DNA of 30,253 nt from Clostridiales bacterium (GCA_004557125.1 SFET01000028.1:1-30253); one strand, 5' to 3'. Positions 13,793 through 22,161 are shown, counted from the stretch's first letter. Numbers and translations: made by a program. Notes: generated by a model not told the origin, from the letters alone.

Positions 13793-14965
13793 TCAGAACG
13801 GCGCAGCGTCGTCGCCCGTCACGTCCTCGCCCAAGTCGCCGATGGAGATGTTCACGCCGTTGACCTCCACGCCCTCGTCGGCGCGGATGAGGATGTAGCG
13901 GGAGCCGTCGATGACGCGGGTCTCGATGAGGTCGCTGCGCTCGGGGTTGACCTTCACCACCACGTCCGGGGTCTTGAGCTCAAACTGCTTGACGTTGACG
14001 ATGTTCTGGGCGGAGAGATCGACTGCGGGGCCGAACTCCTCGTCGTAGCGCTCCTCGAAGGCCGCCACGTGCTCCTCGGACACGCCGCAGTCCTTCAGCA
14101 CCGCGCCCACCTCCTTCTTGGAGACGGTGGCCGGCTCGGCGGTCCTGTCCGCCTTGCGCTCCTCCACGCGCTCGCGCAGCTGCTCGTGCACCGCCTGCAC
14201 CACCTCCAGGCTACAATCCTCGGCCAGGCTGTCGCTGAGCAGGGCCTCGAAGATCTCCTTCTGCTCCGCAGCGGGCATGGGCGGGCGGTTATCAAAGACG
14301 GCGTTCACGAATTCCTCGTGGCTCTCGGCGGCGTCGCGGGTGTAGTACTGGGCGCTGTAAATGTTCGCGCCGCCGTCCTCGTAGGACGGGAACAAAAAGC
14401 CCAGCTCCGGTGCGGACACCACCCAGTCCAGATCGCGCTCGTGGAAGCCCTTGTCCTCGCTGCAATAGCACAGCGCCGGACGGGTCAGCTTCACCGGACA
14501 GATAGAGCAGATGATGTAGGGGAAGGAATCCTGGGAGTATTCGTCGGACTTGTACTCGTCTTTCGCCTTAAATGGGATGTCGTAGGTGTCGTGCATCAGC
14601 AGGATCAGGTAGTTGCCCTCGATCTTCAGACCCTCGATCACCCGCTGAAAGAACTGCTCCACCGCCTGATCCACCTTCAGGTTCGTGTTGCGCAGGGCCG
14701 TGAGCAGCCGGTGCGCGTCGCCGTCCATCACCTGATCCGGCCGGAACGCGATCTCCACCAGGTTCTTGCCCGGCGTGCCGGAGAGCACCTTGCGGAACAG
14801 CGCCAGATACTTCTCCGCCTCCTCCTGAGGCAGGGTCAGCAGCGAGTGGCGGAACGTGGAGATGATCTCCCCCTTCTCGTCCACGTAGCAGCCGAGGATG
14901 CAGTCGATGCTGTTCTTGTCGGGGTTGAGCCTTCTGCGAATTTCGGAAATGTCCTGTCTGTTCAT
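13793..14965 (-). CDS. DUF4317 family protein
   Basis: A 390-residue soluble protein recognised as DUF4317, a family common in Clostridia with no established function. The ATG at 14965 (MNRQDISEIRRRLNPDKNSI) is preferred because AAGGAAAGG lies about 8 nt upstream; an in-frame ATG at 15010 has no such site. The N-terminal 250 residues are mixed alpha/beta with a CYCSEDKGFHE stretch; the region 280-330 is charged and probably helical (VHEQLRERVEERKADR); the last 60 residues look beta-rich (VVVKVNPERSDLIETRVIDG). No signal peptide or membrane helix. It stands alone, and its upstream region is the duplicated structured repeat, which includes a TATAAT at the proximal edge (minus strand, 15018-15023). 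Confidence 0.8.
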   Translation of the reverse strand: MNRQDISEIRRRLNPDKNSIDCILGCYVDEKGEIISTFRHSLLTLPQEEAEKYLALFRKVLSGTPGKNLVEIAFRPDQVMDGDAHRLLTALRNTNLKVDQAVEQFFQRVIEGLKIEGNYLILLMHDTYDIPFKAKDEYKSDEYSQDSFPYIICSICPVKLTRPALCYCSEDKGFHERDLDWVVSAPELGFLFPSYEDGGANIYSAQYYTRDAAESHEEFVNAVFDNRPPMPAAEQKEIFEALLSDSLAEDCSLEVVQAVHEQLRERVEERKADRTAEPATVSKKEVGAVLKDCGVSEEHVAAFEERYDEEFGPAVDLSAQNIVNVKQFELKTPDVVVKVNPERSDLIETRVIDGSRYILIRADEGVEVNGVNISIGDLGEDVTGDDAAPF

Positions 14966-15021
14966 GCTGTGCGCCTTTCCTTGCGTATCATTTTGGGGCA
15001 TTCGCCGCATTAACTGATTAT

Positions 15022-15087
15022 ACCATGATTGTCGGCGTGCTGCCTACGGGCCCGCCGACCCGGCCAAGCCTGCGGCTTGCCTAATCA
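15022..15087. repeat. Structured intergenic repeat, copy 1
   Basis: A 66-bp unit from ACCATGATT to CCTAATCA. It contains two hairpins: GTCGGCG/CGCCGAC (7-bp stem) and CAAGCC/GGCTTG (6-bp stem, TGC loop). The ends TGATT and AATCA are complementary, so the whole can fold as a three-way junction. It is separated from copy 2 by 7 bp. Confidence 0.9.
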
Positions 15088-15094
15088 ATCGTAA

Positions 15095-15160
15095 ACCATG
15101 ATTGTCGGCGTGCTGCCTACGGGCCAGCCGACCCGGCCAAGCCTGCGGCTTGCCTAATCA
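15095..15160. repeat. Structured intergenic repeat, copy 2
   Basis: Identical to copy 1 over 66 bp except one base (C to A at the edge of the first hairpin stem, shortening it to 6 bp). The period between copies is 73 bp. The right edge runs into ATTATATCATG, reminiscent of the start of a further unit. Confidence 0.9.
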
Positions 15161-15274
15161 TTATATCATGCCCCGGCAGAACAGGGTTTGAAGAATTCAA
15201 GACCTTTTCGTTGCGCGCCCGGCACTGTGCCACAGGTTCCGATAAAATTCCTGCGCATAAAATTCGAATTTCCC

Positions 15275-15303
15275 TTGAAATTTCGGTTGTATTCAAATAT
15301 AAT
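15275..15303 (+). promoter_or_regulatory. Promoter of acsB
   Basis: TTGAAA (15275-15280), a 17-bp spacer and TATAAT (15298-15303) in a locally AT-rich stretch, 97 nt before the acsB start codon. Confidence 0.78.
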
Positions 15304-15400
15304 GTTAAACAAGGGTTGTGATGCCCCCCGGAGGGATCCTGGCACATTGCAACGTGATAGCCCAAGCAAACACGATTTCATAAAGTGAGGGGAAATATCT

Positions 15401-17524
15401 ATGAGCGCTTTGACTGATCTGATTTTTGCCGGTTCCAACGCGGTAGCAGGCCTGACCGAGGGCGCGGTGAACGACGCCATCGCCAAGTACGGCGCTGACG
15501 CTCCGATCGCTTTCCCGGATACCGCCTATTTCTTCCCGACCATCTATGCCGCCACCGGCGTGAAGGTGACCAAGCTGGGCGACCTGCCCGCTTGCGTGGG
15601 CGTGCTCAAGAGCCTGATCTCCAACAAGCCCGAGCTGGGCGACGCCCTGAACGCGGGCCTGGCCACCGCAGTTGGCGCGGAGATCCTGGAGGGTCTCAAG
15701 TTCGCCGACGGCGCAAAGCCCTATGAAAACGAGGGCGGCATCGGCTTCGTGCCGGATCCCATCATCCGCTCCCTGGGCGTGCCGCTGGTCACCGGCGACA
15801 TCCCCGGCGTGGCCGTGGTGCTGGGCAAGGCGGACGACCCCGCCAATGCAGTGGGCGTCATCAAGGACTACCAGTCCAAGGGCCTGCTCACCTTCCTGAT
15901 CGGCGACGTGATCGATCAGGCGGTCGAAGGCGGCGTGAAGATGGGCCTGGAGTTCCGCGTGGTGCCGCTGGGCCACGATGTGACCGCAGTCATCCACGTC
16001 GTGACCGTCGCCATCCGCGCGGCGCTGATCTTCGGCGGCGTGGCCGCAGGCGATCTGCCGGCGCTGCTCGCCTACACCAAGGAGCGCGTTCCGGCCTTCG
16101 TCAACACCTTCGGCCCGCTGAATGAGGTCGTGGTCTCCGCCGGTGCGGGCGCAATCGCGCTGGGCTTCCCGGTGGTAGTCGATCAGGCCATCGGCGATCT
16201 GGCCGTTCCGGGCGCGCTGGAGGCCGTCACCGACCACAGCCTGACCGTCAAGAAGTCGCTGGAGCTGCGCGGCATCAAGATCAAGGTCAAGGAGATCAAC
16301 ATCCCCGTGGCCTTCGCCTCCGCGTTCGAGGGCGAAATCATCCGCAAGAAGGACGTTCAGGTGGAGTTCTACAGCGGCAAGAACGTGACCTGCGAGCTGG
16401 TCACCATGCGCGGCATGGACGAGATCGAGGATCACAAGATCACCATCGTCGGCCCCGAACCCACCGAGGGCAACTATCCGCTGGCCACCTACATCGAGGT
16501 CGCCGGTGCAAAGATGCAGAAGGACTTCGAATCCGTCATCGAGCGCCACATCCACAGCTGGTTCAACTACATGGAGGGCGTGATGCACACCGGCCAGCGC
16601 AACCAGTTCCGCATCCGCATCAGCAAGGAGGCCTATGAGAAGGGCCTGCGCCTGAGCCACTTCGGCGAGGTGCTCTACGCCATGATTATGGACGAGTTCG
16701 ACGCGGTCGTCGACCGCTGCCAGGTCACGCTGGTCACCGATCCCGCCGAGGCTGAGCGCATCCTGAAGGAGGAGGCCATGCCCCGCTACAACGAGCGCGA
16801 CGACCGTCTCGCCACCATGACCGACGAATCCGTGGACACCTTCTACACCTGCACGCTCTGCCAGAGCTTCGCCCCCGCACACTGCTGCGTGGTCACTCCG
16901 GAGCGCCTGGGCCTGTGCGGCGCGGTGTCCTGGCTGGATGCAAAGGCCACCAACCAGCTCAATCCCACCGGCCCCTGCCGTCCCATCGCCAAGGTGGGCT
17001 GCACCGACGAGCGCACCGGCGCGTATGAGACCGTCAACGAGGCCGTCGCCTCCGCCACCCAGGGCGCGGTGGAGACCGTGACGCTCTACTCCATCCTGGA
17101 GGATCCCATGACCAGCTGCGGCTGCTTCGAGTGCATCTGCGGCATCGAGCCCATGTCCAACGGCTTCATCATCTGCAACCGCGAGTACGCCGGCATGACC
17201 CCCACGGGCATGACCTTCGGCGAGCTGGCCTCCATGACCGGCGGCGGCGTGCAGACCCCGGGCTTCATGGGCCACGGCCGTCACTTCATCGCCAGCAAGA
17301 AGTTTGCCAAGGCCGAGGGCGGCATCGAGCGCATCGTGTGGATGCCCAAGGAGCTGAAGGACGACGTGGCGCCGCGCCTCAACAAGGCCGCCTTCGAGCT
17401 CTACGGCGTGGAGAACTTCACCGACATGATCGCCGACGAGACCATCACCACCGACGGCGAGGAGCTGCTTGCCTTCCTGACCGAGAAGGGCCATCCGGTG
17501 CTGGGCATGGATCCGCTGCTCTAA
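15401..17524 (+). CDS. acsB: Acetyl-CoA synthase (CO dehydrogenase/acetyl-CoA synthase beta subunit)
   Basis: A 707-residue enzyme that condenses CO, a corrinoid-bound methyl group and CoA into acetyl-CoA at the Ni-Ni-4Fe4S A cluster. Ligand spacing is fully conserved: C484-x2-C487-x8-C496-x9-C506 for the cubane and bridge, and C573-G-C575 for the distal Ni, each 22 positions before the Moorella numbers I recall (506, 509, 518, 528, 595, 597). F490 in CQSFAP, corresponding to the proposed CO-gate Phe, is kept. The protein is about 22 residues shorter than the Moorella enzyme. GAGGGG precedes the ATG. A ferredoxin-like gene starts 3 bp after the stop; the activator and DUF3786 genes follow. 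CO dehydrogenase and corrinoid Fe-S protein genes are absent here. Confidence 0.97.
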   Translation: MSALTDLIFAGSNAVAGLTEGAVNDAIAKYGADAPIAFPDTAYFFPTIYAATGVKVTKLGDLPACVGVLKSLISNKPELGDALNAGLATAVGAEILEGLKFADGAKPYENEGGIGFVPDPIIRSLGVPLVTGDIPGVAVVLGKADDPANAVGVIKDYQSKGLLTFLIGDVIDQAVEGGVKMGLEFRVVPLGHDVTAVIHVVTVAIRAALIFGGVAAGDLPALLAYTKERVPAFVNTFGPLNEVVVSAGAGAIALGFPVVVDQAIGDLAVPGALEAVTDHSLTVKKSLELRGIKIKVKEINIPVAFASAFEGEIIRKKDVQVEFYSGKNVTCELVTMRGMDEIEDHKITIVGPEPTEGNYPLATYIEVAGAKMQKDFESVIERHIHSWFNYMEGVMHTGQRNQFRIRISKEAYEKGLRLSHFGEVLYAMIMDEFDAVVDRCQVTLVTDPAEAERILKEEAMPRYNERDDRLATMTDESVDTFYTCTLCQSFAPAHCCVVTPERLGLCGAVSWLDAKATNQLNPTGPCRPIAKVGCTDERTGAYETVNEAVASATQGAVETVTLYSILEDPMTSCGCFECICGIEPMSNGFIICNREYAGMTPTGMTFGELASMTGGGVQTPGFMGHGRHFIASKKFAKAEGGIERIVWMPKELKDDVAPRLNKAAFELYGVENFTDMIADETITTDGEELLAFLTEKGHPVLGMDPLL

Positions 17525-17527
17525 GGC

Positions 17528-17806
17528 ATGTATCTGATTGAATTCCGCTTCGAGGACGACGATCCCATCGCCGCCCCCGCAAGGGAGGGCGAAACGCTGC
17601 TGGCCGTCGCAAGGCGCGCAGGGGTGCCCATCCAGGCCCCCTGCTCCGGCCTCGGCTCCTGCGGCAAGTGCCGCGTGCAGCTGCTCTCGGGCAGCCTGAA
17701 CGCCGCGCCCTCCTACTACATCCCGGACGACGAATACGCCGAGGGCTGGCGGCTCGCCTGCACCGCAAGGATCTGCGGCGACGCCTGCGTGCTCGTCGGC
17801 GAGTGA
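17528..17806 (+). CDS. Small 2Fe-2S ferredoxin-like protein
   Basis: A 92-residue single-domain protein with plant-type 2Fe-2S ligands C39, C45, C48 and C78 (PCSGLGSCGKC, then WRLAC). The cysteines fall at exactly the same residue numbers as in the N-terminal domain of the activator encoded downstream, and surrounding words are shared (SGxGSCGKC, YAxGWRLAC). It is probably an electron donor for reductive activation of the corrinoid protein or of acetyl-CoA synthase. The ATG is 3 bp past the acsB stop with no strong ribosome-binding site, so translation is likely coupled. A hairpin follows before the activator gene. Confidence 0.85.
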   Translation: MYLIEFRFEDDDPIAAPAREGETLLAVARRAGVPIQAPCSGLGSCGKCRVQLLSGSLNAAPSYYIPDDEYAEGWRLACTARICGDACVLVGE

Positions 17807-17834
17807 CGGGATAAGCCTCACAACTGCATCGAAA

Positions 17835-17871
17835 ACCGCTCCGTAAGGTGCAAACCCACGGAGCGGTCTTT
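17835..17871. terminator. Hairpin terminator between the ferredoxin and activator genes
   Basis: A perfect 10-bp stem (17835-17844 with 17858-17867) and 13-nt loop, followed on the plus strand only by CTTTC, so a weak terminator there. On the minus strand the same hairpin is followed by TTTTC. Confidence 0.6.
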
Positions 17872-17927
17872 CATGTGCGGAGCCGCCCCATCGCCGATCC
17901 ACAGGCTTCGGGTTCACCGAAACACCC

Positions 17928-17956
17928 TTGCCAGTTCCCCCGATTTGTAGTAAGAT
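17928..17956 (+). promoter_or_regulatory. Promoter of the corrinoid-activator gene
   Basis: TTGCCA (17928-17933), a 17-bp spacer and TAAGAT (17951-17956), 34 nt before the ATG. It would allow expression independent of acsB. Confidence 0.6.
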
Positions 17957-17990
17957 AGAAGTATAGGTTTTGCAACAAAGGAGTGTAGAC

Positions 17991-19922
17991 ATGTTTCAGG
18001 TAAGTTTCCGCTTTGACAAGGGCGAGGATCGCAAAATCTTCGCGGCCGAAAACGAGATCCTGCTGGAGGTCGCCCGCAAGGCGAACGTGGCCATCGACGC
18101 GCCCTGCTCGGGCAACGGCTCCTGCGGCAAGTGCAAGGTGCGCCTCTTGGAGGGCGATCTGGATTCCCCCAGGACCCGCCACATCTCCGAGGAGGACTAC
18201 GCCGCAGGCTGGCGGCTCGCCTGCAACAGCCGGGTCATCTCCGACGTGGTCGTGGAGGTTCCCGACATCGCCTCCGCGTACAAGTCCCGCATGAAGACCG
18301 CCGATCTGAGCACCGGCGAGGAGGTGCGCATCTTCAACGACGCCAAGGAGCGCGTCCGTGAAGCCGGCATCAGCTTTACCAACGACTTCGTCAGCGCCGT
18401 GATCGCCATGGACGCGCCCACGTTGGACGACACCATGCCTGACAACGAGCGCCTGGAGCGCGCATTGATGGCGGAGCTGGAGGTGGAGTTCGTGTCCATC
18501 CCCCACAGCGTGCTGGTGCACCTGCCCTCCACGCTGCGCGAGAACAACTTCCGCGTGCGCTGCTGCGGCAGGCACGACGGCGACCGCTTCCAGCTCATGA
18601 CCGTCTCCGCCCCCAACGATACCGCGCCCATGTGCGGCGTGGCCATCGACATCGGCACCACCACCGTCACCGCGGTGCTGACCGACCTTACGACCGGCAA
18701 GCTGCTGGCGAAGGGTTCTGCGGGCAACGGCCAGATCCGCTACGGCGCGGACGTGATCAACCGCATCATCGAGTCCACCCGTCCCGGCGGAAAGAAGCGC
18801 CTGCAGGACGCCATCGTCAAGGAGACGCTGCAGCCGCTGCTGCGCGCGATGTATCAGGATGCGAACGTGTCCGAGGAGCGCGTGCTGTCCATCTGCGTGG
18901 CCTCCAACACCACCATGAACCACCTGTTCGTGGGCACGGACGCGGATCCGGTGCGCACGGAGCCCTACATCCCCGCCTTCTTCCGCTGGAACGACCTGAA
19001 GGCCCGTGACGTGCGCCTGCCCGCCAACAGCGAGGCCGGGGTGATCCTCGCGCCCAACATCGGCAGCTACGTGGGCGGCGACATCACTGCGGGCACGCTG
19101 ATGAGCATGATCTGGAACACCGACGAGCTGTCCCTGTTCATCGACCTGGGCACCAACGGCGAGATCGTATTCGGCAACCGGGACTTCCTGATGAGCTGCG
19201 CCTGCTCCGCGGGCCCCGCCTTTGAGGGCGGCGACATCTCCTGCGGCATGCGTGCCACCGACGGCGCCATCGAGGCCTGCACCATCGACCGCGAGACCAT
19301 GGAGCCGACGTTCTCCATCATCGGCGAAAAGGGCCAGAAGCCCATCGGCCTGTGCGGCTCCGGCATCATCGACGTGATCGCCGAGCTGTTCCGCTGCGGC
19401 ATCATCTCCGCAAAGGGGCAGTTCGTTCGGGAGGGCCGCCGCGTGTCCCAGGATGCAAACGGCTTCGACTGCTACGTGCTGGCCTTCGCCGACGAGTCCG
19501 AGACCGGACGCAACGTGACCATCAACACCGTGGACATCGACAACTTTATCCGCGCAAAGGGCGCGATCTTCTCCGCCATCTGCACGCTGCTCAAGTCGCT
19601 GGACATGGACGTGTCCTGCGTGGAGCACATGTACGTCGCCGGCGGTATCGGCAGCGGCATCAACATGCGCAACAGCGTGCGCATCGGCATGTTCCCGGAC
19701 ATCGAGCTGGACCGCTTCACCTACATCGGCAACTCGTCCCTCAGCGGCGCTTACGCCATGGTGATGTCCGATCAGGCCCGGGACAAGGTGGAGGAGCTGG
19801 CCCAGAGCATGACCTATGTGGAGCTGAGCACCACGCCCGGCTACATGGACGAGTTCATGGCCGCCTGCTTCCTGCCCCACACCAACGCCGATCTCTTCCC
19901 CAGCTGCGCGGAGATGGAGTGA
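17991..19922 (+). CDS. acsV: Corrinoid activation/regeneration protein (ferredoxin + ASKHA domain, AcsV/RACo-like)
   Basis: A 643-residue protein with an N-terminal 2Fe-2S domain (C39, C45, C48, C78), a linker region (about 90-210) and an ASKHA ATPase domain. The last shows phosphate loops VAIDIGTTTVTAV (D220) and FIDLGTNGEI (D385), GLCGSGIIDVI, and YVAGGIGSGI (from 548). Family role: ATP-dependent reduction of inactive Co(II) corrinoid protein to Co(I). In this context the target is most likely the corrinoid Fe-S protein of the Wood-Ljungdahl pathway, though RACo-like proteins also serve methyltransferase corrinoid proteins. AAAGGAG is 7 nt before the ATG at 17991. The stop lies 6 bp before the DUF3786 gene. 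Confidence 0.9.
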   Translation: MFQVSFRFDKGEDRKIFAAENEILLEVARKANVAIDAPCSGNGSCGKCKVRLLEGDLDSPRTRHISEEDYAAGWRLACNSRVISDVVVEVPDIASAYKSRMKTADLSTGEEVRIFNDAKERVREAGISFTNDFVSAVIAMDAPTLDDTMPDNERLERALMAELEVEFVSIPHSVLVHLPSTLRENNFRVRCCGRHDGDRFQLMTVSAPNDTAPMCGVAIDIGTTTVTAVLTDLTTGKLLAKGSAGNGQIRYGADVINRIIESTRPGGKKRLQDAIVKETLQPLLRAMYQDANVSEERVLSICVASNTTMNHLFVGTDADPVRTEPYIPAFFRWNDLKARDVRLPANSEAGVILAPNIGSYVGGDITAGTLMSMIWNTDELSLFIDLGTNGEIVFGNRDFLMSCACSAGPAFEGGDISCGMRATDGAIEACTIDRETMEPTFSIIGEKGQKPIGLCGSGIIDVIAELFRCGIISAKGQFVREGRRVSQDANGFDCYVLAFADESETGRNVTINTVDIDNFIRAKGAIFSAICTLLKSLDMDVSCVEHMYVAGGIGSGINMRNSVRIGMFPDIELDRFTYIGNSSLSGAYAMVMSDQARDKVEELAQSMTYVELSTTPGYMDEFMAACFLPHTNADLFPSCAEME

Positions 19923-19928
19923 TTGCTT

Positions 19929-20567
19929 ATGTCTGCTACCGAAAAGCGCGTCATCGAGAACAACAAGGAAATGGTGCCCTTTGAGCACTACGTGGAGCTG
20001 TTTACCAAACTCGATCCGGAGGAGGCCGCCGCCCGCACCGGCGCGGCCTTCGACCCGGCCACCGGCTGCTTTGATCTGCGCCTGCTCTACGAGGACTACC
20101 GCATCCACTGGCCGCAGTTCCGCATCGAGTGCGACCACGAAGGCGCGCTGGCACTGAACAACATCCCGGCGCAGATCTTCCTGATCCGCTTCCTGTTGGA
20201 GGGCTGCGCATCGAAGGGCAGCGGCGCGTTCCTGACCTACCGGGAGATGCCCTGGGGCGACGTGTACCTCACCCCCTTCACCGGGCGCTGCATCAAGCGC
20301 GCCGCCTTCACCTTCGGCACGCGCCTGGACGCCTTCCGCAGGGCCGCCGCGCAGATCCCCGCGATCCCGACGAAGTACGGCGACGCGTCCTATCAGATCG
20401 AGGTGCTGCCGGGCTACGAGGTGCGGCTGATCGTCTGGGAGGGCGACGACGAATTCCCGCCGAACGCTCAGATCCTGTTCTCCGACAACTTCCCGCAGGC
20501 CTTCTCTGCGGAGGACCGCACGGTGACGGGCGATCTGGTGATCACCGAGTTCAAGCGGCGCATGTGA
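19929..20567 (+). CDS. DUF3786 domain protein
   Basis: A 212-residue soluble protein of the DUF3786 family, whose members I recall near acetyl-CoA synthase or corrinoid genes in anaerobes; no function is established. Features: an acidic N-terminal helix region, YREMPWGDVYLTPFTGRCIKRAAFTFG in the middle, and a C-terminal IVWEGDDEFPPNAQILFSDNFP segment. No clustered Cys. The ATG at 19929 has GGAG 9 nt upstream within the end of the activator gene, so the two are tightly coupled. That coupling suggests an accessory role in corrinoid protein or A-cluster maturation, which is inference. Confidence 0.8.
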   Translation: MSATEKRVIENNKEMVPFEHYVELFTKLDPEEAAARTGAAFDPATGCFDLRLLYEDYRIHWPQFRIECDHEGALALNNIPAQIFLIRFLLEGCASKGSGAFLTYREMPWGDVYLTPFTGRCIKRAAFTFGTRLDAFRRAAAQIPAIPTKYGDASYQIEVLPGYEVRLIVWEGDDEFPPNAQILFSDNFPQAFSAEDRTVTGDLVITEFKRRM

Positions 20568-20631
20568 GCGTCCAGCCCCGGCACAGGCGCATCCGAAAGC
20601 GGACGCAACACAGCATTGCTGCAAGTATTTG

Positions 20632-20660
20632 TTGACAATTCGCAATATTTCCGCTATAAT
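20632..20660 (+). promoter_or_regulatory. Promoter of the LysR gene
   Basis: A full consensus TTGACA (20632-20637), 17-bp spacer and TATAAT (20655-20660), 37 nt before the start codon. Confidence 0.9.
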
Positions 20661-20697
20661 TATTGAAGTTCATCAATAAACAACGGAGGAATTCACC

Positions 20698-21600
20698 ATG
20701 GATTTTAAGCAACTGGAATCGTTTGTCGCGGTTGTGGATGAAGGTAGCTTCTCCAATGCCGCGGACCGGCTGCAGATTTCGCAGTCCATGGTGACGATTC
20801 ACATCCGCAATCTGGAGGCCGAGCTGGGCACGCGGCTGCTGAACCGCACCACGCGCAGCATGGAGCTGAGCCCCGATGGCCAGACCTACTACACCTACGC
20901 CCGGCAGATGCTGAAGCTGAACCGCGACAGTCTGTTCGCGCTGACCCGCGCGGATCAGAACGAGAACGCCATCAACATCGTGGCCACGCCCTACACCAGC
21001 CGCTACTACCTGTCCAACCGCATCGTCGCCTTCGAGCGGCTGCATCCGGAGGTCAGCTTCAACATCACCGTCTGCTACAACTCGGAGATTCCCAACAAGC
21101 TGCGCTCGGGCGGCTTCCAGTTCGCCTTCTGCAACATGAAGATCATGGACTCCGATTACAGCGTGAAGCACTACGATTCCTCCAGTCTGGTGATCATCAC
21201 GCCCAACGTGGAGCGCTTCCGTGCGCTGCAGGGCAAGTCCTTCCCGAGGGAGCTGTTTGGCAGCGAGCGCGTGATCACCCGCAGCAGCACCTCGACGCTG
21301 CAGCAGGAGTTCCTGCGCTGGATCAAGCAGAACATCCCCGAAATCAAGCTGGACGTGGCCGCCTCCATCGACGACACCGAGACGATCAAGCAGCTGGTGG
21401 CCGAGGATGTGGGCATTGCCGTGCTCTCCGAGGTGGCCGTGGGCGAATTTGTGGCCCAGGGGCGGCTGCTTTCGTTCCCGCTGGAGGGCACCATGCCCCA
21501 CCACCTGTACTTCGTCAGCAAGAAGAAGTACCTCTCCCCCGCGCAGACCGCCTTCCGGGATTTCATTCTCGCCTCCAACAGCGGCACAGCAGAATCGTAA
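20698..21600 (+). CDS. LysR-family transcriptional regulator
   Basis: A 300-residue regulator of normal LysR length. The N-terminal winged helix-turn-helix is clear: MDFKQLESFVAVVDEGSFSN, then AADRLQISQSMVTIHIRNLE with RLLNRTTRSMELSPDG. A periplasmic-binding-like effector domain follows from about residue 90. CGGAGGA precedes the ATG. It has its own perfect-consensus promoter and a strong terminator, and is not divergent from an obvious target. Being next to the acs module makes carbon or redox control possible, but no target or ligand can be named. Confidence 0.92.
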   Translation: MDFKQLESFVAVVDEGSFSNAADRLQISQSMVTIHIRNLEAELGTRLLNRTTRSMELSPDGQTYYTYARQMLKLNRDSLFALTRADQNENAINIVATPYTSRYYLSNRIVAFERLHPEVSFNITVCYNSEIPNKLRSGGFQFAFCNMKIMDSDYSVKHYDSSSLVIITPNVERFRALQGKSFPRELFGSERVITRSSTSTLQQEFLRWIKQNIPEIKLDVAASIDDTETIKQLVAEDVGIAVLSEVAVGEFVAQGRLLSFPLEGTMPHHLYFVSKKKYLSPAQTAFRDFILASNSGTAES

Positions 21601-21619
21601 AGCGCGTCAAGGGCAACAA

Positions 21620-21651
21620 AAAACCTGCGAATCGTCTGATTCGCAGGTTTT
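21620..21651. terminator. Bidirectional terminator between LysR and FucU genes
   Basis: A perfect 14-bp stem (AAAACCTGCGAATC, 21620-21633, with 21638-21651), GTCT loop. Six A at 21619-21622 region and four T after give it T-runs on both strands. Confidence 0.88.
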
Positions 21652-21717
21652 CGCATTTCCGGATGGTTCAGCGTTCTTCACCCTCTGCAGGGCACGCTGA
21701 TCAACCCGGGGCCGGCA

Positions 21718-22161
21718 TCACTCCGCGTCCACCACGACGCCCTTCTTCAGGATGATGTTGGCGTACAGGGCGGATTCACCGGACATGATCACCGCGCAGG
21801 ACTTCTCGCGGGTGCGATCGTAGAACGCGCCGCGCTCGATCTCGCCGAAGCACTTCTCGCCGCGGGCGTCGTACTTCGCAACGATCTCCTTGTAGGTGTC
21901 CCAGATGGGGGTCTCCACGGTGTCGCCGGGCACCTTCGCCATCAGCATCACCGGGGTATCCACGTAGGTGTCCAGGGGCATGACCTTCAAAATGGCCTCC
22001 AGAATCTCCGGCACGCCGTGGCCGTCCATGCGGATCTCCACCTTCGCGTTGGTGTGGCCCGGGAAGTTGCCGTCGCCGATGGTGATCTCATCGCCATGGC
22101 CCATCTCGCACAGCACCTTCAGAAGCTCGGGGGACAGAATCTTCGGAATTCCTTTCAGCAT
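21718..22161 (-). CDS. fucU: RbsD/FucU family sugar mutarotase
   Basis: A 147-residue protein matching the FucU branch of the RbsD/FucU family: MLKGIPKILSPELLKVL, then EMGHGDEITIGDGNFPG with the catalytic His 22 and Asp 30. Members interconvert anomers of fucose or ribose; they work as cytosolic oligomers. AGGAGGA (forward 22169-22175) lies 7 nt before the ATG. No fucose or ribose catabolic gene is adjacent, so which sugar it serves is not indicated; the xylulokinase-like gene is 12 kb away. Divergent from the small membrane protein gene. Confidence 0.87.
   Translation of the reverse strand: MLKGIPKILSPELLKVLCEMGHGDEITIGDGNFPGHTNAKVEIRMDGHGVPEILEAILKVMPLDTYVDTPVMLMAKVPGDTVETPIWDTYKEIVAKYDARGEKCFGEIERGAFYDRTREKSCAVIMSGESALYANIILKKGVVVDAE

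Larger units (their letters stand above)
14966..15400. other. Intergenic region between DUF4317 and acsB
   Basis: This 435-bp gap holds a tandem pair of 66-bp structured repeats (15022-15160), an AT-richer stretch, the acsB promoter (15275-15303) and a leader of about 90 nt before acsB. I see no gene, no B12-box and no other riboswitch consensus in it. Confidence 0.7.

Noticed and set aside
15022..15160. The tandem repeat as a CRISPR array or as tRNA-like genes
   Set aside because: Only two units with a 7-bp spacer and no cas genes; the three-way fold lacks the T-loop, anticodon arm and CCA-end features of tRNA.
15161..15400. A cobalamin riboswitch upstream of acsB
   Set aside because: GCACTGTGCCA near 15222 recalls a B12-box but lies before the promoter, and no other aptamer parts are present.
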